From Cristatella mucedo (Eukaryota > Bryozoa > Phylactolaemata > Cristatellidae): a stretch of 64,000 bases of DNA. The DNA is taken from contig WPIO01000024.1 in the NCBI GenBank assembly GCA_009760855.2, forward strand, positions 2,166,001 to 2,230,000, read 5' to 3'. Below are positions 31,038-42,046 of this stretch, one piece after another. Numbering within the stretch: position 1 is the stretch's first letter; every line of letters starts with the position of its first letter. Under the pieces are notes generated by a model. It saw only the letters and a program-made list of their open reading frames with translations, was not told where the DNA came from and did not search any database. A program made the position numbers and the translations under genes.

Positions 31038-31550
31038 GCTCCAGAAACCAGAAATACTCTACACTAGAACGGTATAGAACTATAGAAATACTACATATGA
31101 AAGCGAAGTGGTTACTCAGCCTGAGATGAAATAGTGATGACGAACACCCACTGAGCAATAGGCGCCCGGTTCGAGGACATTCCTGGAATGGTATCCCCAC
31201 AACTGAATACTTTCGGAATGTACTCTATAATGTAAAGCGCCTAGAAAGAGATTAAGTTCTCTGAGGGCGCTTTATCAAGTGCAATATTATTATTATTATT
31301 ATTAATGGCTACATTCCGGAAGTATTCAGTTGTGGGCGTGGCATCGCGGCAGTGCATGACGCCTCTGCAGCCGGGTATCCAGGTGATAGGGTAAAAGCGT
31401 TTGTGGTTGGCCGCGCCGCACGGTCATACAATTATGAAGATATGAATTAGTTCTTAATCTCTATTCAGGCGCTTCTATTATCCAACAGGACTCGAGCCCA
31501 CGACCTAGGCCAAAACATAATCGGTGCGAGCACCTTAACCAATACGCGGT
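31038..31550 (+). repeat. Rep-B copy 3 with LINE tail in a hairpin, then SINE-2
   Basis: Begins agaaaccagaaatactc inside the Rep-B unit. At 31197-31335 two 26-bp inverted arms flank a plus-strand LINE tail (31230-31303, atgtaaagcgcctag...(ATT)n). Rep-B sequence then resumes (gtgggcgtggcatcgcgg) and ends in a minus SINE-2 (about 31455-31550). Confidence 0.78.
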
Positions 31551-32031
31551 CGACATGCCCTCCAACCTAAAACGGCTGCGGTTACGGAAACGAGCGCATT
31601 CCTGTGGCTCTGTAATACCTTTATACTTACATTTCCAAGCGGTGAGTCGTCGTGAGGTCCTAAAATACTTGGCATGCATTTGACAAACAGTTTATTAAAT
31701 GATGAAAGTCCCAAACTCCGAGCTGTGTCACCCGCTGGGCATCGACACGAGCTCCCAAAGAAGATACATGATAGATGATCGTACAAGTCACGCTCTGGGC
31801 ATCGACTGGCACTAAACGAGAATGGTAAAGGATAGACGATACATAGCTCATTAAAGAGAGAATCAATGTTTTCGTCGATAACGTCTAACTCTTGATATAA
31901 CGATTGTATGTACTCACGTATTGGTACTTCTTCCTGAATTTCTCCACTTCATTAAAACAATACTTCTCAACATATCCGAACTCTGCACAGACGCCATTTT
32001 TAAATCGAGGTCACTCATACACACGTGATCT
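31551..32031. other. No supported feature
   Basis: A short internal repeat (ctgggcatcgac at about 31734 and 31795) is visible. The minus frames carry no signature. Confidence 0.35.
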
Positions 32032-32280
32032 TGTGGGCGTGTGATCGCCCTCACGTGGTTCCGCCCCCAACCGACGTTCTGTCCGCCCAACGGGAACGCT
32101 CCTTGCCGGCACGTGACTCGTTCCTCGCCGCACAATTCACTTTCTGCCTGTGCTTCGGCCTGCACGCATCATTTAATAAACTGTGGCTATCCACTCTCTT
32201 CGCTCTCCTAACGCCTCGTGCTCCGGAGCAGCACGCACGACGGCTGCTAGATCGTATAATACAGCCGTCGTCGACAACGT
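32032..32280 (+). mobile_element. Possible solo LTR
   Basis: A GC-rich block starts tgtgggcgtgtgatcg, has an AATAAA-type signal at 32173, ends near gtcgtcgacaac and is followed by tttgtgggggcttcg, which resembles the start of the internal region of some Ty3/gypsy elements. No matching second LTR was found in the window, and the ends are not certain. Confidence 0.28.
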
Positions 32281-32327
32281 TTGTGGGGGCTTCGCTCTTC
32301 ATCGCGCCGCCATCGCGCGCCTGTGAG

Positions 32328-32373
32328 CCCCTACAAAGTGGTCAGTCACGTCAAGGTCACCACTTTATAGGGG
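32328..32373. repeat. Imperfect inverted repeat (15-bp arms)
   Basis: cccctacaaagtggt at 32328-32342 pairs with accactttatagggg at 32359-32373 with one mismatch and a 16-nt loop. Role unknown. Confidence 0.75.
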
Positions 32374-32384
32374 TTCGTGGGACT

Positions 32385-33100
32385 GAGAATAAGGTGAGGT
32401 CGTCCTCCAGGGTGAAGACCTACAGGGGATTCCGTAAAGCGGGAAACTGGACTCGTACATGCTGCCAGAGAATCTGATGACCGGCTCCATCGCCAGATCG
32501 AAGAGGATCGTCAATAGAGGGTCGACCTGTCGGACACCGGCACTCGTCGGAAATGCTGCCAGAGTCTCGTCGCCCATCCAGGAGCAAGCCGGTGTAGAGG
32601 CGCTCAATGAACCTGCATAAGCTCCCTTCCACTTCAGCATGCCTGGAGCGCACCAAGCAGGGAGACACGCCAGATGCTGCAGAAGACGTTCTGCAGGTTG
32701 ACGATAGCTGAGCGCACCATGCCAACACCCCCACTGCATTCTGGCTTGTCGATAGTGCTCTCCACAAGGAAAGACTGTGCTACCCAGCCTCCACACCCGG
32801 ATCAAAGTGTGTTTTCTGCAGTGGCAGAAGCCCACAGCCACTTGAGAACCTGCACGGCCTCATGGGCAGGCAGCCTGAGAGCAGTTTTTGTAGACTGGTC
32901 TAGAGGATGATGGGACAGAAGTTTTCGGGCTGATGTTGCCATTCTTGTGGATAAGGATCATGAAACCCACTTTCCGTAAGAAGGGGCATCCCTGAAGTTG
33001 AGGCAGCCGTTCAGGAGTAAGACTGTGAGATTGCACCACGGAATGAGACGTGCAGGTGGTGGTATTCTAGGCGGTCGGCTCCCAGAGACTCGATAGAGGT
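32385..33100 (-). pseudogene. Reverse transcriptase of a second non-LTR family, decayed
   Basis: In minus-strand frames: RLYTGLLLDG, then SAGVRQVDPLLTILFDLAMEP (the GVRQGDPLSP box of non-LTR retrotransposons), and upstream VGFMILIHKNGN-like sequence in another frame, preceding the expected RPI/YK region. Spelling and GC content differ from the CR1/L2 copies and it has no shared tail. R2, Tx1 or RTE lineages are all possible. Frame shifts between boxes make it a pseudogene. Upstream sequence to about 33430 may belong to it. Confidence 0.6.
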
Positions 33101-33455
33101 TGTTCGAAGGCGGTGGCCCCATACTCCTCTGAAAGCAAAGACATTAGGCTTGTCTGCTAAGCCTGGTGTGAAAAGACGGTGCGGGGGAGTAGAGAGTGCA
33201 GGCGATCATTGTCTAAAGACCAGACCAGTGACTCGGCCTTCCACTGGAAGTGCCAGGGTGCCAGGGCATCGGTGAAGTACGTGGGCACAAGCACCGTGAT
33301 CTAGTGGACGACCTTGGTGCAGTTAGATGCGTTCAGGCACTCCAGATGCTAGGCGTACCTGGCATCTCCAGGCTATGGACCTCCGAACACTGAGCTGTGC
33401 AGTTGAGATGACTGAGGTTCAGGTAATGAGTGGCAGTGCCTATGCTCGTGATCCT

Positions 33456-33531
33456 CTATATATATATATATATATAAACATATATATATATATATATATA
33501 TATAAACATATATATATATATATATATATAT
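33456..33531. repeat. (TA)n microsatellite with AAACA spacers
   Basis: Three (TA)n runs separated by aaacatata at near-regular spacing, directly abutting the truncated 5' end of LINE copy Q. Confidence 0.9.
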
Positions 33532-34143
33532 CAGCAGCTAGACTTGTCTGTCGTGAGCGTCGCAGTTGCCACATTACTCTACTTCTCGCCGACCTGCACT
33601 GGCTACCAGTCAAGCAACGGATTGACTTCAAGGTTTTGTCGCTCACTTTTAGGTCCCTTCATTCTATGGCTCCAGCCTATCTTTCAGATATACTACCCAA
33701 TCAGGCCAAGCATCGTACCACCCGCTTTTCGGAATCCAAGAGTCTACAAATACCTCGTACAAACCTTAAATCCTTTGGAGACCGTGCATTTAGCTCGTAT
33801 GCTCCCACAGCCTGGAACTCCCTCCCGACCTGCGTTAGAACATCCCCTGACCTGACCACATTTAAAAGGAACCTAAAAACACACCTATTTAGGACAGCAT
33901 TTAGTGGGTCCCTGTGATTCGTCCTTGATGTGCTTATGCGTGCTGACACTGTGCATGCTGCCACTAACCACATTTGCATGCTGACCCTGTGCATGTCACC
34001 CCTAACCATATTATTCATTTGGTTTGTTTTTCAAGCATGATTTTACTTACCATTCAATTGCATTTCATTTTGCAGCAAATGTAAAGCACCTAGAGAGATT
34101 AAGTTCTCTGAGGGCACTTTATCAAGTGAATTATTATTGTTAT
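33532..34143 (+). mobile_element. CR1/L2-like LINE 3' end (copy Q)
   Basis: Starts agcagctagacttgtctgtc and includes the C-terminal reverse transcriptase codons to FSGSL, then 3' UTR, tail block (shortened to agagagattaag) and (ATT)n running into another TA-rich stretch. Little diverged. Confidence 0.9.
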
Positions 34144-34198
34144 AATTATATATATATTTATTTATTTATTTTTGTATATATATTTATGTATATATTTA

Positions 34199-34354
34199 CT
34201 AGCTGATTTAAAAACCTCTTGTAAAGCAGCAGAAGTGCCTTTACGGCTATCACCACCGCTTGCAGTGGCGATAAAGTATCACCCACCACAGGATTCGAAC
34301 CCACGACCGCAGGACCGAGGTCGGGAGAAGCAACCATCTTACCTAGTGTCTCTT
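34199..34354 (-). mobile_element. SINE-1 (tRNA-derived)
   Basis: Minus copy: tgcctttacggctatcacc body, B box complement ggattcgaaccc, A-box complement cttacctagtgt. The 5' end is lost near 34354. Confidence 0.82.
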
Positions 34355-34360
34355 AACTAT

Positions 34361-34596
34361 TCCCGCCACCAAACGATAGCCAGTCCTTGCTCAGGAGCAG
34401 GACGAAGGCCACGAAGCCGTGCCAGTCGCTCGCCTGCATGCTGTGCTGTTGGCAGGCATTCGTAGCTTGACGAACTCGCAAGGTGACAGTGAAGTGTCTA
34501 CAGGAGCCGGTGACAGCTATTCGGTTGGCTGAAGTGCAGGTACCTAGGGGCAGGCGTTCGGCATCAGATTAGGGCCCCGAGTCTCTGATGGATTGG
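34361..34596. repeat. Rep-E block X, copy 1
   Basis: gagcaggacgaaggccacga, caggcattcgtagcttga and gtgacagtgaagtgtctaca recur at 35200-35433 in the same order and orientation. GC-rich; no protein family recognised on either strand. Confidence 0.8.
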
Positions 34597-35020
34597 CAGG
34601 TGGAACAATGCAAGAGGGTGATGAGGTGTGGTCAGTGCTTCGAAGGTGATAGGTGAGTACCAAAATGAACTGACATACAAAGCAGCAGAGTGTGCATCAC
34701 ACGAGGAGCATGGAGTTGTATGGGTGAGCACGGTGATAGGAGAGAGCCTTGCTAGATGAAGCGCTGGGGCATATGACAAATAAGCAGGGAGGGGGCCTAA
34801 GGGCCAATACAGAGAGCATATCAAGGGGGCTGGTGCCGGGTCGTCCCTGCAGGGGCAGAAGCACACTAGCTTGTGGCCTGGGTTGCTTAGCCCCTGCATA
34901 CTTAGAGATCCTATCGGTATGAGCAGCCTTCTTAGCAGCAGCAGCCACCCACTGGGCTGCTTTACTATTGCAGCTTTCCTTGGGATGGCTGGATTTGGGC
35001 AGGACTGCTAAGCCTCCACG
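34597..35020. other. No supported feature
   Basis: GC-rich; both minus-strand frames (34564-34948) lack any signature. Confidence 0.35.
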
Positions 35021-35607
35021 GATGCTGCGACCGCGACAGGCGAGGAGGCTGTTCCTGTGGGGCCAGTATCAGGGGGTTCCGACCTTGGCAATGACTCTTG
35101 GGCCGATAAAACAGAGGTGAAGGCAGGTACCAAGTCCTTGTCTAGTGTGGTTAAGGGAGGACGCCCCGAGGAAAATAACGATAGGCTGAAGTTGACAATG
35201 CCGCCAGCAAACGACAGCTCGTCCTTGCTCATGAGCAGGACGAAGGCCACGAAGCCATGCCAGTCGTTCGCCTGCATGCTGTGCTGTAGGCAGGCATTCG
35301 TAGCTTGAAGAACTCGCAAGGTGACAGTGAAGTGTCTACAGGAGCCGGTGACAGCTGTCCCGTTGGCTGAAGAGTGCAGGTACCGGTGAGGCAGAAGGCG
35401 TCCGGAATCGGGCCCTGAGTCTCTGATGGATTGCAACCGCGACAGGGGAGGAGGCAGTTCCTGTGAGGCCAGTATCAGTGGGCTCCGACCTTGGCGATGA
35501 CTCTTGGGCCGATACAACAAGGGTGAAGGCAGGCACCAAGTCCCTGTCTAGTGTGGTTAAGGGAGGACTCCCAAAGGAAAATGATGATAGGGGAAGTTAA
35601 CAATGCC
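35021..35607. repeat. Rep-E blocks Y-X-Y (partial tandem duplication)
   Basis: Block Y (accgcgacagg ... gtctagtgtggttaaggga) occurs at 35021-35199 and again at 35428-35607, with block X between. The arrangement fits a tandem duplication of an X+Y unit of about 410 bp. The 170-codon minus-strand frame over it is not recognised. Confidence 0.75.
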
Positions 35608-36211
35608 GCCCAGGCTTCCACCAAGATGCGAGCCAAAGGACAATGTGAACGAATACCGAGGGCATCGGCAGGTGCAGCCTCACCATGTTTCGGCATCCAG
35701 TTGAGGGTAGCCACGGTGGCCAACAGTGCAGTGGCAGCTGCCGGGGAGGGGCAGTCACGTGGGCTGTCACAGGGCCGTGAGGCCTGAGTTTGCTGCGCCA
35801 GGCAGCTGCCATTTCTAGAAGTGGGGGAAGTCCTCCGAGTGCAGATGGGTGACCTGGGCTGGTGGCTAGGCTGCACCAACCATTTGCTGTTTGCCCCCAT
35901 GGAGCAGCCCAGAGGGCAATGGCTGGTAGCAATTCAGCTGGCACACAGAAGTGGCAGTGATCACGCCGAGCTGAGGTGCTTTGGGGCACGACATCGCCAA
36001 TTGAAGTGAGAGCATCACCTGGCATACATGTACACTGAAGAGCCATGGTTAGGGCAGTCCTGAGGCTGCACAGCATACCTCACCCGGCCAAGCCTTGCCG
36101 TGCAGGCACTTTTTCCGTCGGGCAGGGCTGTCCTTGTGACTCGTTTCAGCACATGCTTGCTTAATTTTCAGCTTGATTTCGTCCATTTTCAGACGGAATA
36201 TCGGGTTAGCC
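35608..36211. other. GC-rich unassigned region
   Basis: Minus-strand frames (35475-35900 and 35597-36076) are long but overlap each other and the plus strand, as expected of GC-rich sequence. No domain recognised. Confidence 0.3.
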
Positions 36212-36376
36212 GTGATTGCATACTAGGTAAGGCGATTGCTTTTCACGACTTCGGTCCCGAGGTTGTAGGTTCGAATCCTGCAGTGGGCGATACTTTATCG
36301 ATACTGCAAGCAGCAGTGATAGCTGTAACGGCTCTTCTGTCGCTATACACAGAAGGCTGTTAAATCAGCTAGTATA
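36212..36376 (+). mobile_element. SINE-1 (tRNA-derived)
   Basis: gccgtgattgcatactagg, B box aggttcgaatcctg, body gtgatagctgtaacggct, end ggctgttaaatcagctag. Full length. Confidence 0.87.
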
Positions 36377-39300
36377 TTTCCAGCTAACTATAGATCTGCA
36401 GTACAGCTTGATTCGTAGCCATAGTTTTTTACCTTCATCCATAAATTAACATTAAAATGGACCCTAGCCTGGAGGCGTAGTTTGATTTACTTCTGAGGCA
36501 GCTCACAACCAAATATTATTTTCGTGAGTTCACCTTCGGACCTGAAAATTCTATGGCATTCGACTGATTTGGCTGTTCACAGCATTCACAGGCCTCGGCT
36601 AAGCATGGAATTTAACTTGTAATGTTCAAGTTAAATGACACATGTGACGTTGAAAGCTTGGTGCTAGTCCTTGTTTCATCGATTCCTACTTGTCGTTCAT
36701 TTTTATCCCATGCCTTGCGAAAAAAATTGTGATGAAATCCTACAAGAATAAACTTATAATATGTGCTAATCAGTAACGATTACATATGCTATGGATCTTG
36801 TGCAAAGGTTAGTCTCGCTTTGTGAGTCCTAGATCGATCTATATTTGTATTATAAGTGGTGCTTTTTACTAGGGGTATGTTAACTTATTAGTGGTACCTC
36901 TAGTTTCATTTACTGTTCTTAAAGTTTGACTTTAAGGTAAAAGTAAGCTACAAGTCCAATTTATCAGATCAATTATCAATCCAATTTTTCCAAGATATTT
37001 GTCAAAAGTTACTGCTTTTAACTTTTTGAAATATAAATCTACAAAGGCAAATGTAAAAATTCGTGGACAATTGTGTTGTGCAGCAGTTAACGACTTTGAT
37101 ATTAGGACCGATTTCTCGGCTGCCTATCACGCATCGACTTGATTTCTAGATCGTAACTGACTTCCAGGATGTATTACTAGCTTGCACCTGCCTATTTATC
37201 TTCGGTGGCATTTACCAGTCCACCTCTTATCTTCGGTGGGCTCAGAAACTATTACACACCACCACAAGCTCAATTACGCAGCATCTGCTCCTCATCAACC
37301 GCTTATCTCGCTGTCCTACTTGCTATTAATAAATCTGTGGTATGCAATAAACGATCGAGTCTTCAGCTCAAATGCATTAAAATTATAAACACAATACTTG
37401 CTAGGGTCACAATATGAGAAGAATTTGCATGATTTCAGTCTCAGCTGAGGATGCATGTTCTCCGGCCAGCTTTCTCATATTTTTAGTGAGCTTATCTTTT
37501 TACAGTGAGCTTTTGTACGTGCCTTTGCATGATTCACTTATTTTTACTCGCCAGAGATATTACTAGCAGGTCGCATAAATCTCTTAATGTTTCCTATAGC
37601 GTGGCGGTAAAAGTACGATATTTGTTGCTTTCCCATCAGTTTATTAGTAGCACCCATTTCACTAGCCATTAGATGTGGATTTCCTTGTAGCAAGATATAG
37701 AGCACCTGGCTAGAAATGTAACACTTTAAGGCCATTTAAAAATATTATGCTATGCTAGGAAACAGATTGTTAACATTTTTTTGTTTAGTAAAAAGGTTTT
37801 AAACTCCTTTACGCCTAATAAAGGTAAAAATAGTTATTTTTCTGTGAATTTTTTTTGGGGTCAGAGCAATCGTACTTTCAAATCTTACGTTTTTTGTTGG
37901 TTGGGCCTGGTGAGGACGTTCAATAAACACATCCTATATATTTATGCCATAATATGAATCAGTGAGGGTTGGGTGGAAAAACTGCAAAGTAGTATCCATT
38001 GAATAGCTAATTACGGATGCCTCGATTAAGCATTCTAGTGTATTTTCCAGAGAAAAAGAGTAGAGACAAGTCATATTTGATCCGCGGCAGCACCTAGAGG
38101 CTGCATGGACCAAGCAGATCCCTTTTACTATGTGTGATGACAGTTTATTTCAACCAATGAGTAAATTTACTTCGCAAAAACGTCCGTTAATATATTAATG
38201 GGCCTAAAAAAGTTGGTAAACCTTTGGTATACCTGGGCCCATCAAGACCAGCACTGGGCCTCTCACTTGATATGAAAATGGTTCAAAAGATTAAGTGAGA
38301 GTATGGTTACCAGCTTGCTTCTTACTTAATGCAATTTCTAAAAAAATTAATCGGTTAATTCTTGAATATTTTTTTAATTCATACGTTTCCGTCGCGTATA
38401 CGTACTCTTAATGTGAGATAAATGAGCTATGAAGTTTAAATTCCAACGTGCAGGCGAAAAATTCACCACTCAAGCAACTACTGCCTCATCATGATGAACC
38501 CTTAAAGACATCAAACTTCTAAGAGCGAGATATTTGTCACATATTCATTCAGAAAATTCACCAGCAACGCAGACCCCACACTACACTACCCTGAGCTTCC
38601 ATTTGAAGACCCTCTCAAGTGGCATTAGCCATCTTCAAGAGTGAAGTCAGCCAGATCTCAGCCTAGATATTGCATATCCAGATTCCAGTTTTATAGATAA
38701 AAATGAGGAGATGCAGCCATACTTTTCGCACGAAGAAATTCAAAGGTCCTATCGTCTGACTTTTCTTGCCAAGTAAATTTCTGAGCTTCAGATAGATATC
38801 TGAACTCAAAAAGTGGATCCCTGATGGATGAAAGTGAGAAAATGACAGATCAGAGATTGCGTTGCCAGATGGTTCTTCATCTAATGTAATTGGAAAGATG
38901 GGCGTTGCTTCTGCAACAATATTACCGGTTACCTCGATTATATAGCGATCTATACAACCCTGGTAAACGGCGCCTAGTGAAAGAGAGCTGATACAAGTGC
39001 CTCAAGTAGGTAGCGTTGCTTGATAAAGTAACCAGGTACCCAACTCTCCTTACTTACCACTCAATCTGCCCCATACAATGCTGCTATCGACCGGATTTTG
39101 CTTAGAGCCTTGAAATATCGTGCCAATCACTGAAATGTCATTAAACACCTGAACATTTCATCATTTCTGGCGTACCAAGTGCTTCGTCTCTTACTTTACA
39201 TTTCGGCCAGCTGCGATAACAAGATATATTTTTACTAAGGTACCGGCCAGCAGAAACCGGGTTCTGTTTAAGGAAGAAATGCATCAACTGAGCGCAGCTA

Positions 39301-39829
39301 GTAAGGCGCTTATGCCAGCACTGTGCGGCCAGTTATTTTACATCAATTAACGTGTCACGGCAAAATAATGAGCCAGCATCTTACAAGTATCTAAAGAAGC
39401 TTTTCCTCAGCTATTAGAGACAAAGATTAAAGCAAGTTTGTATGTGTGACACGGGATCTAAGATTGCAGAGTGTGATGAACTCAGTAGAAGCTGAAGAGC
39501 ATAGACAATGCTTCTCCGAATAGTTCTCTTTAGTGGCTCGCTGCTTTCTAGGCCACGACGCGGCTGAACAGCTGGCTCATACTCTCTCAAGGAACAATGG
39601 TTTAATGTAACGTCGAACGTCTCTAAAAGTTCACATTATTTATTGTCGTCCCATAAATTCAAGGAGAAATCGGGTGGAGCATGCTCAGCGAAAAACTGCC
39701 CAGGCTTAAAAGGGGAATGACTGACTTTGAACGTCATTATTAAAAATAGTTACACAAATGATTAGGGATTTAATAATAAGCTTCTTTGGGAAATTGATCT
39801 GCACTACTGCAGGAAATCTAGACATCTAA
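36377..39829. other. Large stretch without supported features
   Basis: About 3.4 kb of AT-rich sequence with short frames only and no recognised repeat. Two close copies of ttatcttcggtgg (about 37197 and 37228) are visible. This is the best candidate here for unique intergenic or intronic DNA. Confidence 0.45.
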
Positions 39830-39877
39830 ACATAATAATAATGCATTTGATATAGCGCCCTGAGAGAACTCAATTTT
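39830..39877 (-). mobile_element. LINE tail fragment (copy R)
   Basis: ataataataatgcatttgat then atagcgccctgagagaactc: only the terminal 45 bp of the LINE tail, minus orientation. Confidence 0.7.
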
Positions 39878-40159
39878 TTCAAAGCAAAGAAGATTGTTGC
39901 CTATACCATAACACGATAAATTTGGGTAACTAACGTGAAGATATAGATTGAAAACCTGAAAACAAACGCATGCACGTTTGGGTATGTATGCCTATGAACT
40001 CCATTCATAACGACTCTTCACGACGTCTAGTATCTTAACACGAAAATAAGCCTCGAGCATGTATGCTAATTTTTCCTTTGGTTTCACTCCAAAGAGCATG
40101 TAGTCGGCTTCTGATGTACGGCTAAAATCCCTTCTAAGACCCATTGACAACATATGTTA

Positions 40160-40180
40160 TATATATATATATATATACAT
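40160..40180. repeat. (TA)n microsatellite
   Basis: Short pure TA run directly before a SINE-2 copy. Confidence 0.85.
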
Positions 40181-40194
40181 ATTTTTTGTATTTT

Positions 40195-40325
40195 TATTTG
40201 TATAGCACCACAAGAGAGCTTAATCTCTATTCAGGAGCTTCACATATGCCTCTTGGCTCGAGCCCACGACCTCAGCCAGACCTTGGTCGGGGCAAGCACC
40301 TTAGCCGCTGGACCAATCCAGGCTG
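40195..40325 (-). mobile_element. SINE-2 (tRNA-derived)
   Basis: Minus copy with LINE-like tail (gagagcttaatctctattca), B box ggctcgagccc and A-box region ccttagccgctggacc. Well preserved. Confidence 0.82.
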
Positions 40326-40810
40326 GCCTTTACAATGATAGGAATTCAGAAACTGCGGCTAACTCTGGCATTAGTACCACATCCGGTCTTCAGAAAGCAT
40401 TATACTAATTTTGCAGTGCGCCTAAGATCGATCTCTTGCTACCATGTCATCTTCAAAATGTTTCTTTCAAATCCACCTGGCTAAACACTTTAAGGACAGC
40501 TGTTGGTCGCCAATACTTAACAAGAACAGCAGAAGCGGAGACCTCAAGGCATAGTGGGCAGGTTCGCATCCGGCAGAGAACTGACTTTTCCACTAGATAG
40601 TGCCTCCCATCCCCAAGACCTCCTTCACAAACTCCTCGGCACCTCCCAGTACCAAAACCATGCTGTTATTGGGTGGTGCTTAGCAGAACGTGCATATTTG
40701 TATAGTGGCGGTGGGGAAAAGCCTCCCGTTCAGTATCCAGCTAACCATAAAACTACATTCCCCGGTAATTAGTGAAGAAGTAACTTACTCAGAGAGAATC
40801 TTTTACGTAT

Positions 40811-41005
40811 CCTCCAACACTGGCTCCTCTCACGACTTATACGGGTGCCTCTAGCTTCTGCCCATATACGGGCGCCTCGAGCCTCGTCACCAAGATTGGC
40901 GCCTCCGGCATTTGCTCAGCAGCAGGCAATTTGGGCGTCTTCTCCGCGGCCGGCGCCCCCAGGTTCTACTCTGCATCTGGCAGCTCGAGCTTCTACTTCA
41001 AGGCG
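40811..41005 (+). repeat. 27-bp minisatellite with a coding-frame 9-residue period
   Basis: From 40838 at least six consecutive units read as nonapeptides in one frame: YTGASSFCP, YTGASSLVT, KIGASGICS, AAGNLGVFS, AAGAPRFYS, ASGSSSFYF. A worse unit precedes. Gly and Ser/Ala positions are kept while other positions vary, as expected for selection on protein sequence or for an old array. A stop (TGA) follows at about 41006. An unassigned frame with a possible splice donor (ccccg|gtaatt, near 40765) lies just upstream. It may be part of a host exon. Confidence 0.6.
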
Positions 41006-41980
41006 TGAGCCTCTCGAGTGGGCGCAGCGATCATCCTCTACACTGTAGGCACTGCCAACGCTGAAACTTCTCCGATACGAGGGCACTATAACGCTGACCT
41101 TGTTAATGTAGCAGAATCTGCTTCGTCACAGCTTATTCACTGCAGTATTTTCTGCTCGAAATTTTGCAGCCCATCTAGAAGCCTGGGTATTCGAGAGATC
41201 TATGTTCCAAACAATAGTTGCAGTAATCTTACACAGGTTGATGCTACAAGCGTAATGAATCGTAAATAGAAATTTTATTTTAAGAAATTTCGAATATTGC
41301 AACTAAAATAAAGGTATGTAGCACTTTGCTTAAAGTCAATGAGCTTGATTACTGCAGTCAGTTACGAGGTTTGCCCTGTATTATCAATGGCAGTCCGGGT
41401 TTTTTTACGTTCTGCTGCTTGTTTATGTAGTGACGGAATCCATAACACTTTAAATTATGAGGTGCGAGGACTTATATGCTGCTTGTTTTGACTTTATCAA
41501 TCCTGCGAAACTATTACACAGTACGGCCTGGGCAAAGTGGAATTTACTAGATTTTTTAGCCATGTTCTGATCGATCATCCATTTATGCATTGCTTTGGTG
41601 AATGAATGAATCAAATAACTTTTTTAATATTATAGAAAACCATTAGATAGAATAGACACTGTCGGTGTGCAGCCGAAGAGTGCTAGCAGTGGCTCAGACG
41701 GTAAGCTAGCTGAGTTCTTGGCACTAACGTCGACTTTTCGACGCCTTGATAAGTCCCATACAGTATGAGTAATAGCTTAAGAGCATGATTGCTTTTTACT
41801 ATGTCGGCAATTGCAAAAATTGAAGCATGACAATTATCCATGCATTTGCCACATACTTCAGGTGCCATGAGCCGTTGCCTCACTGAATGAAAAGTGCTCA
41901 AGGATCTGTCAACTGTTGTGTGCCAAATCCCGATCCAGGTGCTTAAATTACGGGGTAATTAAATTAGTGCTTAAATTACT
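41006..41980. other. No supported feature
   Basis: Short frames only, no repeat recognised. Confidence 0.35.
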
Positions 41981-42046
41981 TTTTCTAAGGGCCTCCTAAA
42001 TGGGGGCCCTTAGAAAAGGGCCCCCATTTAGGGGGCCCTTTTCTAA
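41981..42046. repeat. Nested palindrome cluster
   Basis: ttttctaa (41981-41988), a 21-bp GC arm (41989-42009), ttagaaaa (42010-42017), the reverse-complement arm (42018-42038, one mismatch) and ttttctaa (42039-42046). Each half is also palindromic in itself. See finding. Confidence 0.9.

Noticed and set aside
35008-35520. 170-codon minus-strand frame
   Set aside because: Lies across the duplicated Rep-E blocks in GC-rich DNA, overlaps other frames and has no domain.
40144-40338. Open frame with Gly-Ser-Ser-Pro-Arg motif, also seen at 15791 and 61226
   Set aside because: It is the SINE-2 sequence read through; the recurrence comes from the repeat, not from a gene family.
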